64,000 bases of DNA from Megascapheus bottae (GCA_024803745.1 JANJXV010000029.1:22434001-22498000), one strand, 5' to 3'; positions 10,766 to 23,625 are shown, numbered from the stretch's first letter. The notes: generated by a model from the sequence alone, not told the origin. Numbers and translations are program-made.

Positions 10766-12157
10766 AAAAGCTAGGCAAGTGACCACAAATTGTTAAACAG
10801 GTATTTTACTACTTGAAACATGTCATAAGCCTTACATTTTTGTTTTTTCATTTGCCCATTGATTTTATAATTCTTAGTCAAAACTACATGCAATCTATCC
10901 ACAAAAGGTGGAATTTCTGAGTAAGAAAAGCTATATGAAGCTGCGAGTGGTATGGTGTCTCTCAACCTACATTATTGCATTGCATTTGCTGTTCTCCTGA
11001 TGACCTGAGATGACCAAAGTTCACAGGAGGAGATGAACTGAATGACAGAGGCACTGTGACAAGGGACTTGAACAGAAGCACTATAATACTTATGAAAGTT
11101 GATCAAATAACCAGGAAGAACTTAAGACACTAATGAATAATTATATGTACGGTATGAATGTGCTGGACACATAATGCTTCAAGCATATGAAATATTTATT
11201 TCTAGACATTTCCCCTTTATATTTGGGGACAAAAACTGACAAAGGGAGACTGACAACATAAAAAAGTAAAATCATACATAAGAGAACTACTGCTCACATA
11301 TATAGCAAGTCACAAATTCTCTGGAGGGAACTTAGCTTATTAAAAATCATATATCAAAGAATATATTGTCCTAGCCATTGTACCTATGAAAATATATTTC
11401 TTAAAATTAGACAGTTAAGATTTAGTTACAAGTACTTTATTGTAGTATTATATAAAATAAATAAAATTATAGACATGACCAGCAGAATTAAATAATTTCT
11501 GGCTTTGCAATATAATTTTATTTATGACATACATATATATGATGTTATATTATATGTAATATGATACTAAATGATATTATTTATGCATAATGTCACAAAG
11601 GTATTAAAATTACATAAAATGTCTTTATCAGTATAGGCATGTATGCATACATTGTTAACAGAATAAAAAGAGATTTTTTACATTTGCATGTATACATTTG
11701 TATGTCTGGATCCTCCTACATCTTCACAGTAACTACTAGAAGATTGTTCAAAGGAATTGATTGTTTACCTCTAGCATTTTCTGCTCCTAAACATGAGTCA
11801 TTTCAATACTAAGAAATTAAATTTTAGTATTTAAAATAATTACTGCTTGACATGCTTATAATTTTCACATATTCTCCTGTAGTAAGTAGAGCATATAAAA
11901 TATAACTTTTCTTTTAAATAATAACTATTAGCGTTTGGGTAATTATGGCCCATGACTATAACGCTAACTACCCAGAAGGTCAAAATCTGAAGTTTGTCCT
12001 TTAAACCCAACCCACGCTGAAAATCCATAATACACTTTACTTATTTTCATTGAACTAACAGAACACTGGAAGTGGAAGTCTAACTCCAATAGAAGAGAAC
12101 CAACTGTGAATAAAAAGTCAAGTGAAATAAGAGGCCCTGATTGAAACCCTATACTGG
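10766..12157. other. Intronic sequence, nothing recognised
   Basis: Strongly AT-rich, with near-palindromic TA/AT stretches around 11520-11600. I see no gene or identifiable mobile element. Confidence 0.55.
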
Positions 12158-12227
12158 CACACAAACACATTGACACACAGACACACACATGCACACACAT
12201 ACATGCACACACATACAGGCACACGAT
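12158..12227. repeat. Degenerate (CA)n
   Basis: Interrupted CA dinucleotide tract with ACAC, CATGCA and CATACA interruptions, about 70 bp. Confidence 0.85.
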
Positions 12228-12784
12228 TGCAGCACATTGTCCAGTAGATAGCCTTCTTAGGAACTTCTGTAGTGGACTTTGAAGGAATCTCTCTTAAATC
12301 TCCACCCTTCATATACTCTTAGTGTAGTTTCCTTTCATTCTCCCCCCTCCCCTTCCCTTAATTTCTTCTTTCCTTCTAATCCATTAAAGAACACAGAAGA
12401 GAGTAGAATTATACAATCTAGGCTTTTGGTTAAAGAAGTCAAATTGGAGTAAATTAGTCTATTACCTTATCTAGCATCTCAATCTTACCTTTTAAAATTT
12501 TGGTTATAAAATATAGGCTTGCACATTACATCCCAAGTTGTGAAGTACTGAAAACTTTTAAAGAAAAGGAAAAGGCTATTAGTTTGGTATACATATATCC
12601 TTTGGATTTTTTAAATTTTTAATTGTTTCCTTTATGTAGTTGGAATCATGTTGTATGTATAATTATGTTTGTTGGAGTGTTTCCAGTAGAAATAGATACT
12701 AAGAATTTTCCTCAATCTCCGTGTTATTTAAGAACAACTGAGTGCTTGTACCTCTTCCATCTCCTTTCTTGTTTATAATACTCA

Positions 12785-13030
12785 TTTTTATTATGTATGC
12801 TAGTACTGAGTTTAAACTCAAGCTTGATTGCTGTCTGTTAGATTTATTCATTGAAAGATTTACCATTTGAGCCATGGCTCTGCTTCTGTACACTTTTAGT
12901 AATTAATTGGTGATGAAAGACTCACAAACTCTCTTACTGTGGTTTGCTTTGAATCCTGCCTGATCCTCAGATCTGAGATTACTGGGAAACTGGGATCACA
13001 GCCATGAGACAATAGCAACTGGCTACCAGA
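12785..13030 (-). mobile_element. B1-Geo SINE, antisense, degraded
   Basis: 'tagtactgagtttaaactca' start, 'accatttgagccatggctct' (right monomer), 'taattaattggtgatgaaag' (joint) and 'tcctcagatctgagattact' (left monomer). Confidence 0.7.
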
Positions 13031-14110
13031 AGTCTTGAGTGCCTCCTATGAGCTTGTTTAGTTATATAGGATGTGCAATGACAGAGAAAATTAGCATGCC
13101 CCCTGCCTTCTTTAGTGGTTCCACCAGGGCCACAATTACTCTCTGTTTCTTACTTACTGCAAAACTTACTAAACAATATAAACAATAATTAGGAAGTGAA
13201 GTATAGGTGTTAAGTAAATTCACACTATCAGCAATAACTATCCTTATTCAATACCTTTAATCTTATTCTCTTATTCCTTTACTGTCCTCTAATTGAATTT
13301 ACTCTGTCAAGGGAAACAAATAGAATCAGAAAATCATAATTATTGTTGCTCTTATCAGGTGAGTCTTGCTAAGATACTTTCCAAGAAAAGAGAAACTAAT
13401 TTACCAAGCTAGAACACAAAATATTTGGGAAGGTTAAGTTCATCTTTCCTGTTATATATTGCACATCTGCAAAAAAATAAAATAAAATCAGAATGAAGTG
13501 ACCTCTTTTGTCCTATCAAAGCTGACCTGAGGCTATTTCTAAATGTTTAAGGACAGGAGAGATAGAATCTAATTCCCCAGGCCCCTCATGGGGTTCTAAG
13601 ACAATCCCTTACTTACGTGGCTGTCAGGTCTGGCCGGGCATCCCAAGTGGAGAATATGATAAAGATATAGTAAGAGGTCTGGAAGGTTCAGAACGTTAAC
13701 TGTTTATGAAACAATGGGAAACGATTTCTTCATTTCAAAAACTAGCTTGACAGGTGTAGCTCTAGAGGAAATGGATCACAATCTTGCTATGATTTCTACT
13801 CTAGGGAAAGGCATGGAAACCATGTTCAGTGTTGATCCTCTCTATTTTTACAGACATAGAAAGTCAAAATCTTCTTGGAAAAATACAAAAGAAATAGTGA
13901 GGAATTCCACAAGCTATCCACTGATATCACACATAAACAGTGGAAGAATGCTGACTACACATTGTAGATATTGTAGAATATGCAGGAAAGGGCAAAAGTC
14001 AGTAACAGAAAAATCTTTGCATTAGATAATTGTCATCTTAGTTATTCATCATATCTTAACCACATTTGTGGATAGTAATACTTGAACTTTCAATGTGTAT
14101 GATGACAGTT
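13031..14110. other. Intron upstream of the exon
   Basis: No recognisable repeat. A 103-codon open stretch at 13714-14025 (+) has no family resemblance, is not in frame with the exon and is bounded by no convincing splice sites. Confidence 0.55.
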
Positions 14111-14133
14111 TTAATAGTTTATTCCCCTTTTAG
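14111..14133 (+). promoter_or_regulatory. 3' splice acceptor of the exon
   Basis: A T/C-rich run ('tttattccccttttag') ends in AG at 14132-14133, directly before the exon. This polypyrimidine tract plus AG fixes the exon start in the frame that gives the family match. Confidence 0.85.
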
Positions 14134-14284
14134 ATTTCCTTGTTGGAAAAGGCTGGATTTGGAGGTGTTCTTCTATATATTGATCCTTGTGATGTACCAA
14201 AGACTGAAAAACTTATCCATGACTCTTTCGTGGTGACCCTGAACCCTGGGGGAGACCCGTCCACACCTGGTTACCCAAGCAGCG
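14134..14284 (+). CDS. NAALADL2: Internal exon of NAALADL2 (PA domain, TfR/NAALADase family)
   Basis: This 151-bp exon enters in phase 0 and leaves in phase 1. It encodes about 50 residues, including 'EKAGFGGVLLYIDPCD' and 'LNPGGDPSTPGYPS'. The (L/I)YxDP element and the GDPxTPGYP element are hallmarks of the protease-associated domain of the transferrin receptor / PSMA (FOLH1) / NAALADase family. 'LLYIDPCD-PKT' and 'LNPGGDPSTPGYPS' match NAALADL2 as I remember it better than FOLH1 or TFRC. NAALADL2 is a predicted type II membrane glycoprotein of the M28B family that lacks the usual zinc ligands; no peptidase activity is established for it. The exon stands alone in 64 kb, which fits the megabase-scale NAALADL2 locus. 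The next codon, starting with the final G, would be Asp or Glu, as expected after this motif. The open frame runs past the donor to 14334, but that part is intron. FOLH1 or NAALAD2 are less likely alternatives. Confidence 0.87.
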
Positions 14285-14293
14285 GTAAGTTTG
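14285..14293 (+). promoter_or_regulatory. 5' splice donor of the exon
   Basis: 'gcg|gtaagtttg' gives a full GTAAGT donor immediately after the conserved GDPxTPGYPSS segment. Confidence 0.85.
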
Positions 14294-16200
14294 TTTTTGG
14301 AATTTGGGAGCTGCAATTTGTAAGTGCAAACTAGCTAAATTAAAATTTGTACCACTCCACAGTTTTAAGAAGACAGCAAATATTTCATAGTATTGGACAG
14401 ATGAACAAATATATGTGTGTGAAATGTCTACTACTGCTTTAATGTAGCTGTAATAATTCTATGACGGAGTGTATGGCAGCCTTTTTTAGGGTAAGGAAAC
14501 TGTCAAAGCAGATACCAAAGAACAGTGGAGTAATAAAATCAAATGTCCTGTATCCCAAACAAAAGGAACCTCACTGGATCCTTCTGTTTCTGGCAGTAAT
14601 TGACCAAAATCTTATCATCCCATATCTTTTTTCTCAGTAAGCTGGTTGGCTTCATGATAATGGGGATTCTGTCACCAAGTAAAGAGGACTTATGTTGGCT
14701 GAGGCTCTCTGCACCATTGAGTTTCTGACCAAAGTACCACTGACAACTATCCTGTTCTTTTAATTTGTATGAGGAAAAAGCTCTTTACACTTTTCATCCA
14801 GGTTGATACTAGCCTATTGACCATGACAATTTAATTAGTAATTAAACTAATCAAAATGTAATTATCCATATCTTCGGTGTTATTCCTTCTTTCCCCCAAA
14901 ATATTATAAACGATGTTATTAATCTTCTTTAAATCCAGCTGTCTTTTCTCTATTTGTATTAGCATTACCAATCAATTAGTAACTTTCTCCAAGGGGATAG
15001 TACATTGAATCAGATTAAGAAGATTCCTTATGTAATTACTTTCAGTTTGTGGTTTACCGCTTTGTCTACTATAATCCAATCACGTATTTTTAAGACCTCA
15101 CTGTACCTTGTAGATCTCTGCTCTTTCATTCCGATTTTGAAATAAAATTAGTAGTTGTCTACATACAATTTCTAGATATCATTGCAAATATTAGTCTCGC
15201 TTCTCACTCATGAATCTTACGGAAATGTGCTATAATTCCTCAGATTCAGAAGGCTGTATTTGGCAGCTGTCTGTAGCAAATTGCCCAAATAGGTAGACTG
15301 TATCTACCTATTTTGGTAAATTTTCTAGTTGATAACATTTATTCTTAATAAATTCCTTAGCCCATGTTATTTTATAAATGCAGAATTCAGTCATTGACAT
15401 CAAAATTTTTTGCTTGTACTTAAGGATACTCAAAATTATTTAAAATATTTTCTTTAATTTTTATATCAAAATAGTATAAGCACATAAAATTCATAAATGT
15501 AGTATGACTCGGTATATATCTTCCATAATCCTGCAATAAGCATATTACAATTATCAAAATCATAGAATCAACAAAATGCAGTATTTACAGATATTATTCA
15601 ACTCTCCCCAGTTAGCTACAATTCTTTCCTGATCTGTTCTTCATTCCCCTCTTCCCCTTTTCATGGCTTTTCCCTTCCCATCTCCTCTCTCTTCTCCCTT
15701 TTTACTACCTTCCACATTTCTGAATGCTAAAATGTTTTGCAGAAGGGCCCTCAATTAAGCATATTTAGAACTTTCTAATGAATAGTGTCAGAAGTAGTAG
15801 TAGAAATCTTATGATCTACTGAGAACATGTCAAAAGACCCTCAGAATTTGCAATTCTCACCCCATAATACTCATCTTTATTCCCTCCATTAGTGTGGTTT
15901 TGCTTCGTTTGCCCTCTGTGTTTTATATATTTTTGGATTAGTTAAGTATCTGCCTGGGATATGCTATGAGATTGTGAACATTCTATTTCCCCTCATAATT
16001 TCCCCCAGGAATATGCAGAATAATCAATACCTTCTGTCAGTTGAAATTATTACTGTGATGTTGCCAATTTGTGGTTTTCTATTTCTCACATTCATTTGGA
16101 ATACTTAAAGAAATATTTTTCATCTATTGAGTAATCACATTGACTACCTACATACTCAAACAACAGTGAACTATGCAAAAATTTATGGAAAAAATTATCA
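14294..16200. other. Downstream intron, nothing recognised
   Basis: AT-rich intron with a pyrimidine-rich patch around 15620-15715. A diverged old element between 15470 and 15620 is possible, but I could not name it. No exon-like segment is seen. Confidence 0.55.
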
Positions 16201-16204
16201 GATG

Positions 16205-16430
16205 GGGCCTGGCTCTGGTGGTTCATGCCTAGCTGTTTAGGAGGCCGAGATCTGAGAGTTCAAATCCAGCCCAAGCATGAAAGTCTGTGACACACTTATC
16301 TCCAGTTAATTACCAGAAAATTGGAAGTGGGGCTAGGCGCTGAAGGGGGAGAGGAGTAGTTTGAGCTGAACAGCTCAGGGACAGCACCCAGGCTCCAGAA
16401 TTCAAGCCCCATGACTGACAAAAAAAATAA
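16205..16430 (+). mobile_element. B1-Geo SINE
   Basis: 'ggcctggctctggtggttca' start, 'gaggccgagatctgagagtt', joint 'attaccagaaaattggaagt', right monomer ending 'ttcaagccccatgactgaca' and an A tail. Confidence 0.85.
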
Positions 16431-17529
16431 GATGATTAAATACCAGTGAAGTAAATGGTATTATCCAAGATGTTACTCAATTCTCTTATGTAGAGCTCAT
16501 ATATATAAAAAAAAAACTTTAAAGTATAATGACGGAGGGAGGGAAATTCTCCTTACACATGAAGATTTTATACAGTAGAAAGAAAAGGAAAACAATAAAA
16601 CTCATTCTACTTTATTTGGCCTAGAGCTTCTGACTAGCATGATTTATATTCCTGACTTTAATTCATTCATTCTATCTCTCCTGAAATTTTCTCAATATCT
16701 TTATATCTTATGGTTTATTGATCTTTTAAAAAATGTAATAAAATATTTCACAGAGATATTTTTCTTAAAGGAAGAGATAAATGAAAATGTAGGGTATGTG
16801 TTATGAATAAAATCTATAAATAATGGTTTCTCTAACATCTACCAATTACCTGACTTCATATACTGGAATACTAATAAATTACTAGAGGAACTTAATCTAA
16901 AACTTTTGTTTTACACTATTAGGAAGTCTATTTCTCTAATTAATTTTTGAGAAATGGAATTCTATTGAGGATTTGAACAAATAAAACTACCAAGCATTAT
17001 TTTTAAATCCTGATTATTTGGTTTTTATTATAAACAAAGCAAACGGAGAGGTGTAATGACTAGTCTATTGTTCAACCTATTAATACTTTAACATTTTTGC
17101 TTTGTCTGTATATCATGTCGTATTTCACAGTATTATTTGCTATTTTTCTATGTGAAACTTGCACAAATTAACAATTGCATCATAAATGATAAATGAACAT
17201 TTTGTGTATTCCCATGCCTACTTAACTAAGAATGCTTCATCACCTCAAAGGGTTTTGAGTCTATTTACGTATTGACCACAACAAACCTTAGATTATCATC
17301 TTACTTTTGTTCATGATACAAAAATTTTGAGCTAAACATGGTAAACAAAACATTTCAAATGTAATAAAAATGCTCTCTCAGTGTTTATGCTCAGAAAAAT
17401 ATAATATTCAGTGTCACATGGATCAGTAGCTTATTCCCAGGGCATAACTCAATCTTTATATTAATGCAGGGTGCATTGTAATCAGAAGTTAACATGATTA
17501 ATTGGAACTCCTTTGTTTATGAAACTCTT
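16431..17529. other. Intronic sequence, nothing recognised
   Basis: AT-rich with no identifiable repeat or coding segment. Confidence 0.55.
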
Positions 17530-17660
17530 CTCTCCAGTCACCTACCTGAAAATCAGCAATGAAGCCTTGGCTCAAATTGGTAGAATGCTAGTGTTGACCA
17601 ATAAAAAAGTCAAGGACAGTGCCTGGCCTTAAGTTCAAGCCTTATGACTGACAAAAACAT
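17530..17660 (+). mobile_element. Geo-type right monomer, partial
   Basis: 'gccttggctcaaattggtag' through 'cttaagttcaagccttatga' matches only the right half of the dimeric SINEs, ending 'ctgacaaaaa'. The left half is missing or decayed. Confidence 0.65.
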
Positions 17661-17988
17661 CTTATTGTAACTGCATAGGGTTAGACAGAACCACATACTT
17701 TAGTACTGAATTAAGTTCTACAGTGTATGTGGGGTGTGATGCACAACAGGCTATCAAGAGACACAGTAACAAGAAGTAAACTTGTTACAACCTCATGCAG
17801 AACATACAGAGGTGAGTTAGAAATTACTACAGAGCAAGTCAAAGGTGGCATGTGTCAATAAAGAAAAGTAAATTCATATGTAAATAACAAAGCGAAAAAA
17901 TGGGTTTGGCTTTCATAGGCCAACTATGAGGAGAATATATAGAAGATACATTTTGATTGAGTAAACTTTGTTGTAAAGAATCTCTCCT
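17661..17988. other. Intronic sequence, nothing recognised
   Basis: No repeat or gene recognised between a SINE fragment and an L1 3' UTR. Confidence 0.5.
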
Positions 17989-17997
17989 GTAATTTTT

Positions 17998-18200
17998 AAT
18001 TTTTTATTGTCAGGGTAATGTATAGAGGGGTTACAGTTACATTTGCAGGTAGCAGGTGCATTACTTCTCACACATTGATACCCCTTCTCATGATTTTGTC
18101 CCCATTTCCCTCCTCTCACCCCTTCCTAATCATCTTGTTTTCTCCCCCTTTCCTTTCCTATTTCAAATAAATGAAACATATATACAATATACCAAGTAAC
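17998..18200 (-). mobile_element. LINE-1 3' UTR fragment, antisense
   Basis: 'ttttttattgtcagggtaat', 'agaggggttacagttacatt' and a C-rich tract, ending near 'ataccaagtaac'. It is about 200 bp and 5'-truncated. 'taatttttaa' before and 'taacttttaa' after are a possible imperfect target-site duplication. Confidence 0.88.
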
Positions 18201-19867
18201 TTTTAAATGTATAAGGCTCATGGAAGGTAAACAAATGGAAGCAACAAAGCTTTTGATGCTATCTTCAGCTTCGTTTGCCATGTATTTCAAATATAACGGT
18301 GTATGTTTCAATGTCTCATATATGTACATGAATACATACATATATGTGTTAAGTGTTTCTATAGCAAAATTCTATTCTCAAGATTAAAGCATATTGATAT
18401 TTAATATCTTAGCCAGGCAGTCAAATAAATGATACATAAGTCTGATATTTACAGTAACACCATAACAGCAACACTAGCAGTAACTTCTAACAGGACTTGT
18501 ACAAACTCTAAAATCGAGAGAAATAAAGAGTTGTGAGATAAATATAAAAATCAGAAAATGAGAACTAGAAATGAAAACCGTCATCAATGAATATCCCATT
18601 TGGCCATTCTAAAACATGCAAAATAAAACTATTCCTCATATATCTTACAAATTTTAGGTTGGTTATAGTATTTGTCTCTTATAAATCTTTTTTTTCTTAG
18701 TTTGAAATTCTGGCGAAGAATATCTTCTCAGTGGTTTTACTCTAGTGAAGTGTATCAAACAACATAGTTTATTTAATATTCACAGTTTTACAATTCAGTG
18801 GATCCAAGTGTTGTTTATCTACTTCCTCTTCCACATTACCAACTGAAACCATTCAAAGAATAAAGAGCATCACTGTAATGTATGACAAGTCTTCACCAGG
18901 TGTTCTTGGTCCAGTTACCAGGACAAATGTCTGAAGATTGACTTGAGTTGGTACTAAATCAACTGAGACAATGTTGAACTATGTCCTGACTAGAACAGCA
19001 GAAAATATAAATATATGTCTGGTTGTCAAAGGAATATGTTAGATATTCACAGCATGAAATGCCTTGCCACTTTGTTAGTGAAAAATAAAATGTGCCTGTT
19101 ATTTCCATTTCTCTCTCTCTGACTGGTGGTTCTTGCATGTGTCCTAAAGCTTTAGATGTACATGGAATGTATTTTCTACTTAACTCTTAGAAACCTTAAA
19201 GAAGATGCTTAAGCACCAAAATGTTTCAAAATTTCAAGTTAACAAGTATGAAAATATGAGTTATGTAAGTTCAGAGCCCTCCTTTAAAAATCAAATGTTC
19301 ATTTTGAAAAGTAATATTTTAACTAATTTTCCTCTTCTTGATGGAATATTAAAGGCATTTTTCTGTTCATTGCAGAAGCATCTAAGATTCTAGCCTATGA
19401 AGAAAAATTTTGAGTGGTCATTGTTCTTATGAAATCAGTGTGTTGCTTAATATATTCATCATTCACAATATTCTTTATTGTTGCATTAGGAACTCTCTCC
19501 TTTGAACAAGTGGTGGATCAGTAGAGATTTTTACTGTGTTGAATCAGAGTTCTATGTAAATCTGTAGTGAATTATGAGAATAATAAAAATCATCAGCTTA
19601 AAAATATTTACCAATGAATCTAACTTGCATTATGGCAATATTCTACAAGTATTGTATTTTTTATCATACAAGTTAAATAAGGGAGGTAGGAAAATCACAG
19701 AGATGGTTTGATGTGATATCATCATACTATTCAAATTAATTGCTAAAGAAGTTGGATTTCATTTTACATTCAGTACCTGCTAGGGGGCAGCATTCAAGGA
19801 AAAATACTAAAACAACTAGAAAATTCTAAGCCTGTAAACTATCAATTATAGTATCAAAAATTTGATT
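18201..19867. other. Intronic sequence, nothing recognised
   Basis: AT-rich unique-looking sequence. The open stretch at 19205-19393 has no supporting features. Confidence 0.55.
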
Positions 19868-20064
19868 GAGGCATAGGAATTTTCCCTAATGATAGAGTGC
19901 TTGCCTAGCATGCACAAAGACCCTGGTTCGACTCCTTTGTATGACGTACATACAAAAAGCCGGAAGTGGTGCTGTGCCTCAAGTGGTAGAGCCCTAGCTC
20001 TGAGAAAGCACAAGGACCGTGCTCTGGCCCTGAGCTCAAGCCCAGGACTGAGGGGTTACAAAAA
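19868..20064 (+). mobile_element. IDL-Geo SINE
   Basis: The left ID-like half holds the pol III B-box-like 'ggttcgactcc' and 'gagtgcttgcctagcatgca'. The right half, 'gccggaagtggtgctgtgcc', ends 'caagcccaggactg' with an A-rich tail. Confidence 0.92.
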
Positions 20065-20424
20065 ACAAAACTGATTCACCTGTTTGTGGTTACCAGTAGT
20101 CTGAGAGTATATTTACTACAAACATAGTAGCCATACTTTATAAAGTCAATAAATAGAATAATTAATTTATTATATTTAAGGAACAGTATTATCAAAATAT
20201 GAATCATCCATTTAATTATTAGGGTGATTTTTTGGAATATATTTCAAATATGTCATTTCTCCAATTTTATTTCATGTTTGAAAATGTACTTGCCTTTCTC
20301 AAAGACTTAAATGTTCTTTAATCAGGAATATAATTTATGGATCTGGGCAATAACTGAACAGAAAATATCAGTGAAATAATCCAGAGAAGGAATCGGCAGG
20401 AGGACTGATCGCTATAATTTCATC
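20065..20424. other. Intronic sequence, nothing recognised
   Basis: AT-rich sequence ahead of the L1 target site. Confidence 0.5.
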
Positions 20425-22109
20425 TTCCTACTCAATTTTTTTATTAAAGAATTTATTAACGTTGATTTTTACATCGTATTTTAAATGACAAGTTTAACAA
20501 ACAAGTGTTCAAGAAGGGAATCTCTATTTACAATCACTGGGACTTAGTATTTAGAACTTAATCAAAATTAGGCTAAGGGTTTGTATGTCATAGAAACATA
20601 TTAATTTATGAAATAAAACATTATGTCTATAGAGTCATAGGTTTTTATGTTTATATTTCCATTACCATTTCCATAGCATTGGGTATGCAGATATTGAGTC
20701 CTCACTCTTGTACTCTTTGGATTTAATATTTTAATAGCCACATATTAAGGATACCATGCGCCTTTTTTTCCTTAGGTCTTGACTTGTCCCACTCAACATG
20801 ATTCGCTCTAGATTAATCCACTTCCCTGCGAATGACATTATTTTATCTTGTCTGTTGGCTATGTAGAATTCCATTGTATATATATATATACCACATTTTC
20901 TGTATCCATTCATCTGCAGTAGGGCATCTGGATTGTTTCCATCACCTGGCTATTGTGAATAGTACAGAGATGAACATAGCTGAGCAGGTGTCCTTATCAT
21001 ATCTTGGGTTATGATGTTCAGGGTAGATGCCCAGAAGTGGTATGGCGGGATCATAGGGAAGGTCTATTTTCAGTTCTTTAAGAAACCTCCACACTGCTTT
21101 CCAGAGTGGTTGAACTAGTTTACATTCCCACCAGCAGTGTAGTAGGGTTTCTTTTTCTCCACAACTCTGCCAGCAACTGTTGTTGTCTGAGTTCAAAATC
21201 TTGGCCATTCTTGTTGGGGTAAGGCGGTATCTTAGGGTTGTTTTTATTTGCATTTCCTTTATGACCATAGATGATGAATATTTTCTCATATGCTTTTCTG
21301 CCATTTTAATCTCTTCTTCTGTTAAGTCTCTCTTTAGTTCCCTTGCCCATTCAGTGAATGGTTTATTGGGTTTGGGGGGGATTAGTTTCTTTAGTTCCCT
21401 GTAGATACTTGGTATTAAGCATTTGTCAGATGTATTATTGGTGAATATCTTTTCCCAGTTGGTTGGCTGACTCTCTACTTTTGCAACTATACTTTTGTCT
21501 GTACACGAACTTTATATTTTTAGGTAGTCCCATTTATTGTCTCTCTCCAATCTGTTGTGACCCAGGGATTCTGTTCAGGAATTTTTGCCTGTGCCTCTGA
21601 GTTCCAGTGTCTCTCCTACTTTATCATTTAGCAATTTCATGGTTTCCGGTCTGACGTTGAGGTCTTGGATCCACTTTGAGTTAATGCTTGTGCACGGTGA
21701 AAGACTAGGGTCAATTTTTAGTTTTCTGCATGTGGCTGCCCAGTTTTGCCGGCACCAATAATTGAATAGACTGTGTTTGTTCCACTGTATATCTTTGGCT
21801 CCTTTGTCAAATACAATGTGCCTGTGGGTATGTGGTTCTATTTCTGGGTCTTCTATTCTATTCCACTGATCTTCTGGTCTGTTTTTGTGCCCAATACCAA
21901 TCAGTTTTTGTTATTATGGCTCTATAGTAGAGTTTGAAGTCTGGTATTGTAATACCACCAGTATTGCTCTTTTTGCCTAGAATTGTTTTGGCTATTCTAG
22001 GTCTTTTCTTGTCCCATAGGAATCTTTGGATTATGTCTTCTATTTCAGTAAAAAAAATGTCTTTGGGATTTTGATGGGGATTGCATTGAATTTTTCCTAC
22101 TCAATTTTT
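20425..22109 (-). mobile_element. 5'-truncated LINE-1 (second subfamily) with 16-bp TSD
   Basis: Antisense L1 at 20441-22093 between perfect copies of 'ttcctactcaattttt' (20425-20440 and 22094-22109). On the minus strand a 120-codon stretch (20942-21304) encodes the ORF2 C-terminus with the intact cysteine motif '[18 protein letters not shown]', followed by 'LVQPLWKAVWRFLKELKIDL'. Upstream ORF2 is decayed and the copy is truncated in the region after the reverse-transcriptase palm. Its 3' UTR ('attaacgttgatttttacat') differs from that of the L1s at 425-694 or 62268-64000, so a second L1 lineage was active. Confidence 0.95.
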
Positions 22110-22754
22110 ATGTGCCCAAATCTACCATGTTCAGGACCTGTTATCTGTAATGTGATATTTTCTCATGATAAACATAAAACTCCTACAGAAAATATTAGTA
22201 GCATGACTAATACCAGGTATAAACTGACAAAATTCCATATAAATTATTTTACATTCACTAATCAAATGGCAAAAACAGCATAAAGATAATAGCAATCCCT
22301 TTGTAAGCCCTCATATTTAGTAGCAACCCATTATTGCATTTAATTAACAATCAGGTCGTCTGAATATTTTTTCCAACAATTCACATATAATCATTTTCAT
22401 ATGTTATATTGTAAATACATGTAATATATAAGCATTTAACAGATATAATTCATATAAAGTAATTAGATATGTGTATATTATAATACATATGTGAGTATAT
22501 ATAGAGAGAGGAACAGATATAGAGAAAGGAGTAACAAAAGAATGTAAGCTAGATTTTATTGTATTTCTTAACAATAGTGACAGTAATAAGCATTTTAATT
22601 AATTTTTTGTAATCATGAAATGTTGGTATGTTTAAAGACAAATTGTGAGATTAACACAAAGAGCTTTCCTATAGCATTTACCTAGATTCAACAGTTGTTT
22701 CTGTTTGCTCCATCTGCATTACAGTTTGTGCTCTTTTGTTCTGTTAATACTGTC
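22110..22754. other. Intronic sequence, nothing recognised
   Basis: Very AT-rich, with TA/GTATA stretches at 22380-22510. The open stretch at 22026-22283 straddles the L1 boundary and is not a gene. Confidence 0.55.
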
Positions 22755-22832
22755 TATGTTGAGCTGAGCTCGTGGATCAAAAGCGAGAGAGGCAACCATG
22801 AGGTCCTGAGTTCAAATTTGAGTAAATTTGTA
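22755..22832 (+). mobile_element. tRNA-derived SINE fragment
   Basis: 'gagctcgtggatcaaaagcg', 'accatgaggtcctgagttca' and 'aatttgagta' resemble the tRNA-like head with B box common to rodent tRNA-derived SINEs. It is short and diverged. Confidence 0.4.
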
Positions 22833-23431
22833 CTTAACCATATATAAAATGTCCAAGTACCACTTCAATGTTCATGCGTAAGCATTGTTTGATGTTTAGT
22901 GGTAGGTACCTTTCATCTTACTTCTGAAAATATTAGTCTGCAAGTCCTAATGACAGTTAGTCACAGATATTCAATAAAGCTATCAGCGTCAAAAAATGCT
23001 AATAAAAGGATGTTTTCATCATGGTCTACAAATTTCATCAGTTGTAAAAATGAGTTTTACAGGTACGATCCAGATGCATTCTGGGAATATAGTTGTTTCA
23101 CGATATCTTGAACTTCTCTAATCTGAATCATCTCCTTGATCCAGAATCAAGTTTTATGACTTGACATTTGGGGAAATATCTTCCAGTTTGGATTTATTTT
23201 GTGTTTCCTATTATTTAAATCAGATTACATCCTTTTCTTTAGCAGAAACACTTCAGAGTGATATTTTGTTTTCCTCAATTCATTGTATCAGGAGATTTCA
23301 GTCCTGACACTGCTAATGCTTAGTTATTTAACATGGCATGTGACAGGTTTCTACAATACTTTATTTCCTCTCCACTTTATAAATAATATGTAAAGGTACA
23401 TATTGAGATTATAAAGTTATTCTATTTTTTC
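22833..23431. other. Intronic sequence, nothing recognised
   Basis: No repeat or gene that I can support. Confidence 0.5.
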
Positions 23432-23625
23432 CATTTTTTGCCAGTCCTGGGGAATAAACTCAGGGCCTGGGCACTATCCTTGGGCTTTCTTCAAACCTAG
23501 AGGTCTACCACTTGAGTCACAGCACCAGTCCTGGCTTTTCTATATATGTGGTACCGACGAATCTAACCTGGGTCTTGGTGCATGCTAGGCAAGCACTCTA
23601 ACCCTAGGCCAAACTCCCCGCCCTT
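23432..23625 (-). mobile_element. IDL-Geo SINE, antisense
   Basis: 'ttttgccagtcctggggaat', right monomer 'accacttgagtcacagcacc', left monomer 'tgctaggcaagcactctaac', and an end of 'ccaaactccccgccct'. Confidence 0.92.

Noticed and set aside
13714..14025. 103-codon ORF just upstream of the exon as a further coding exon
   Set aside because: No family resemblance, ends in a stop before the acceptor, and no convincing splice sites.
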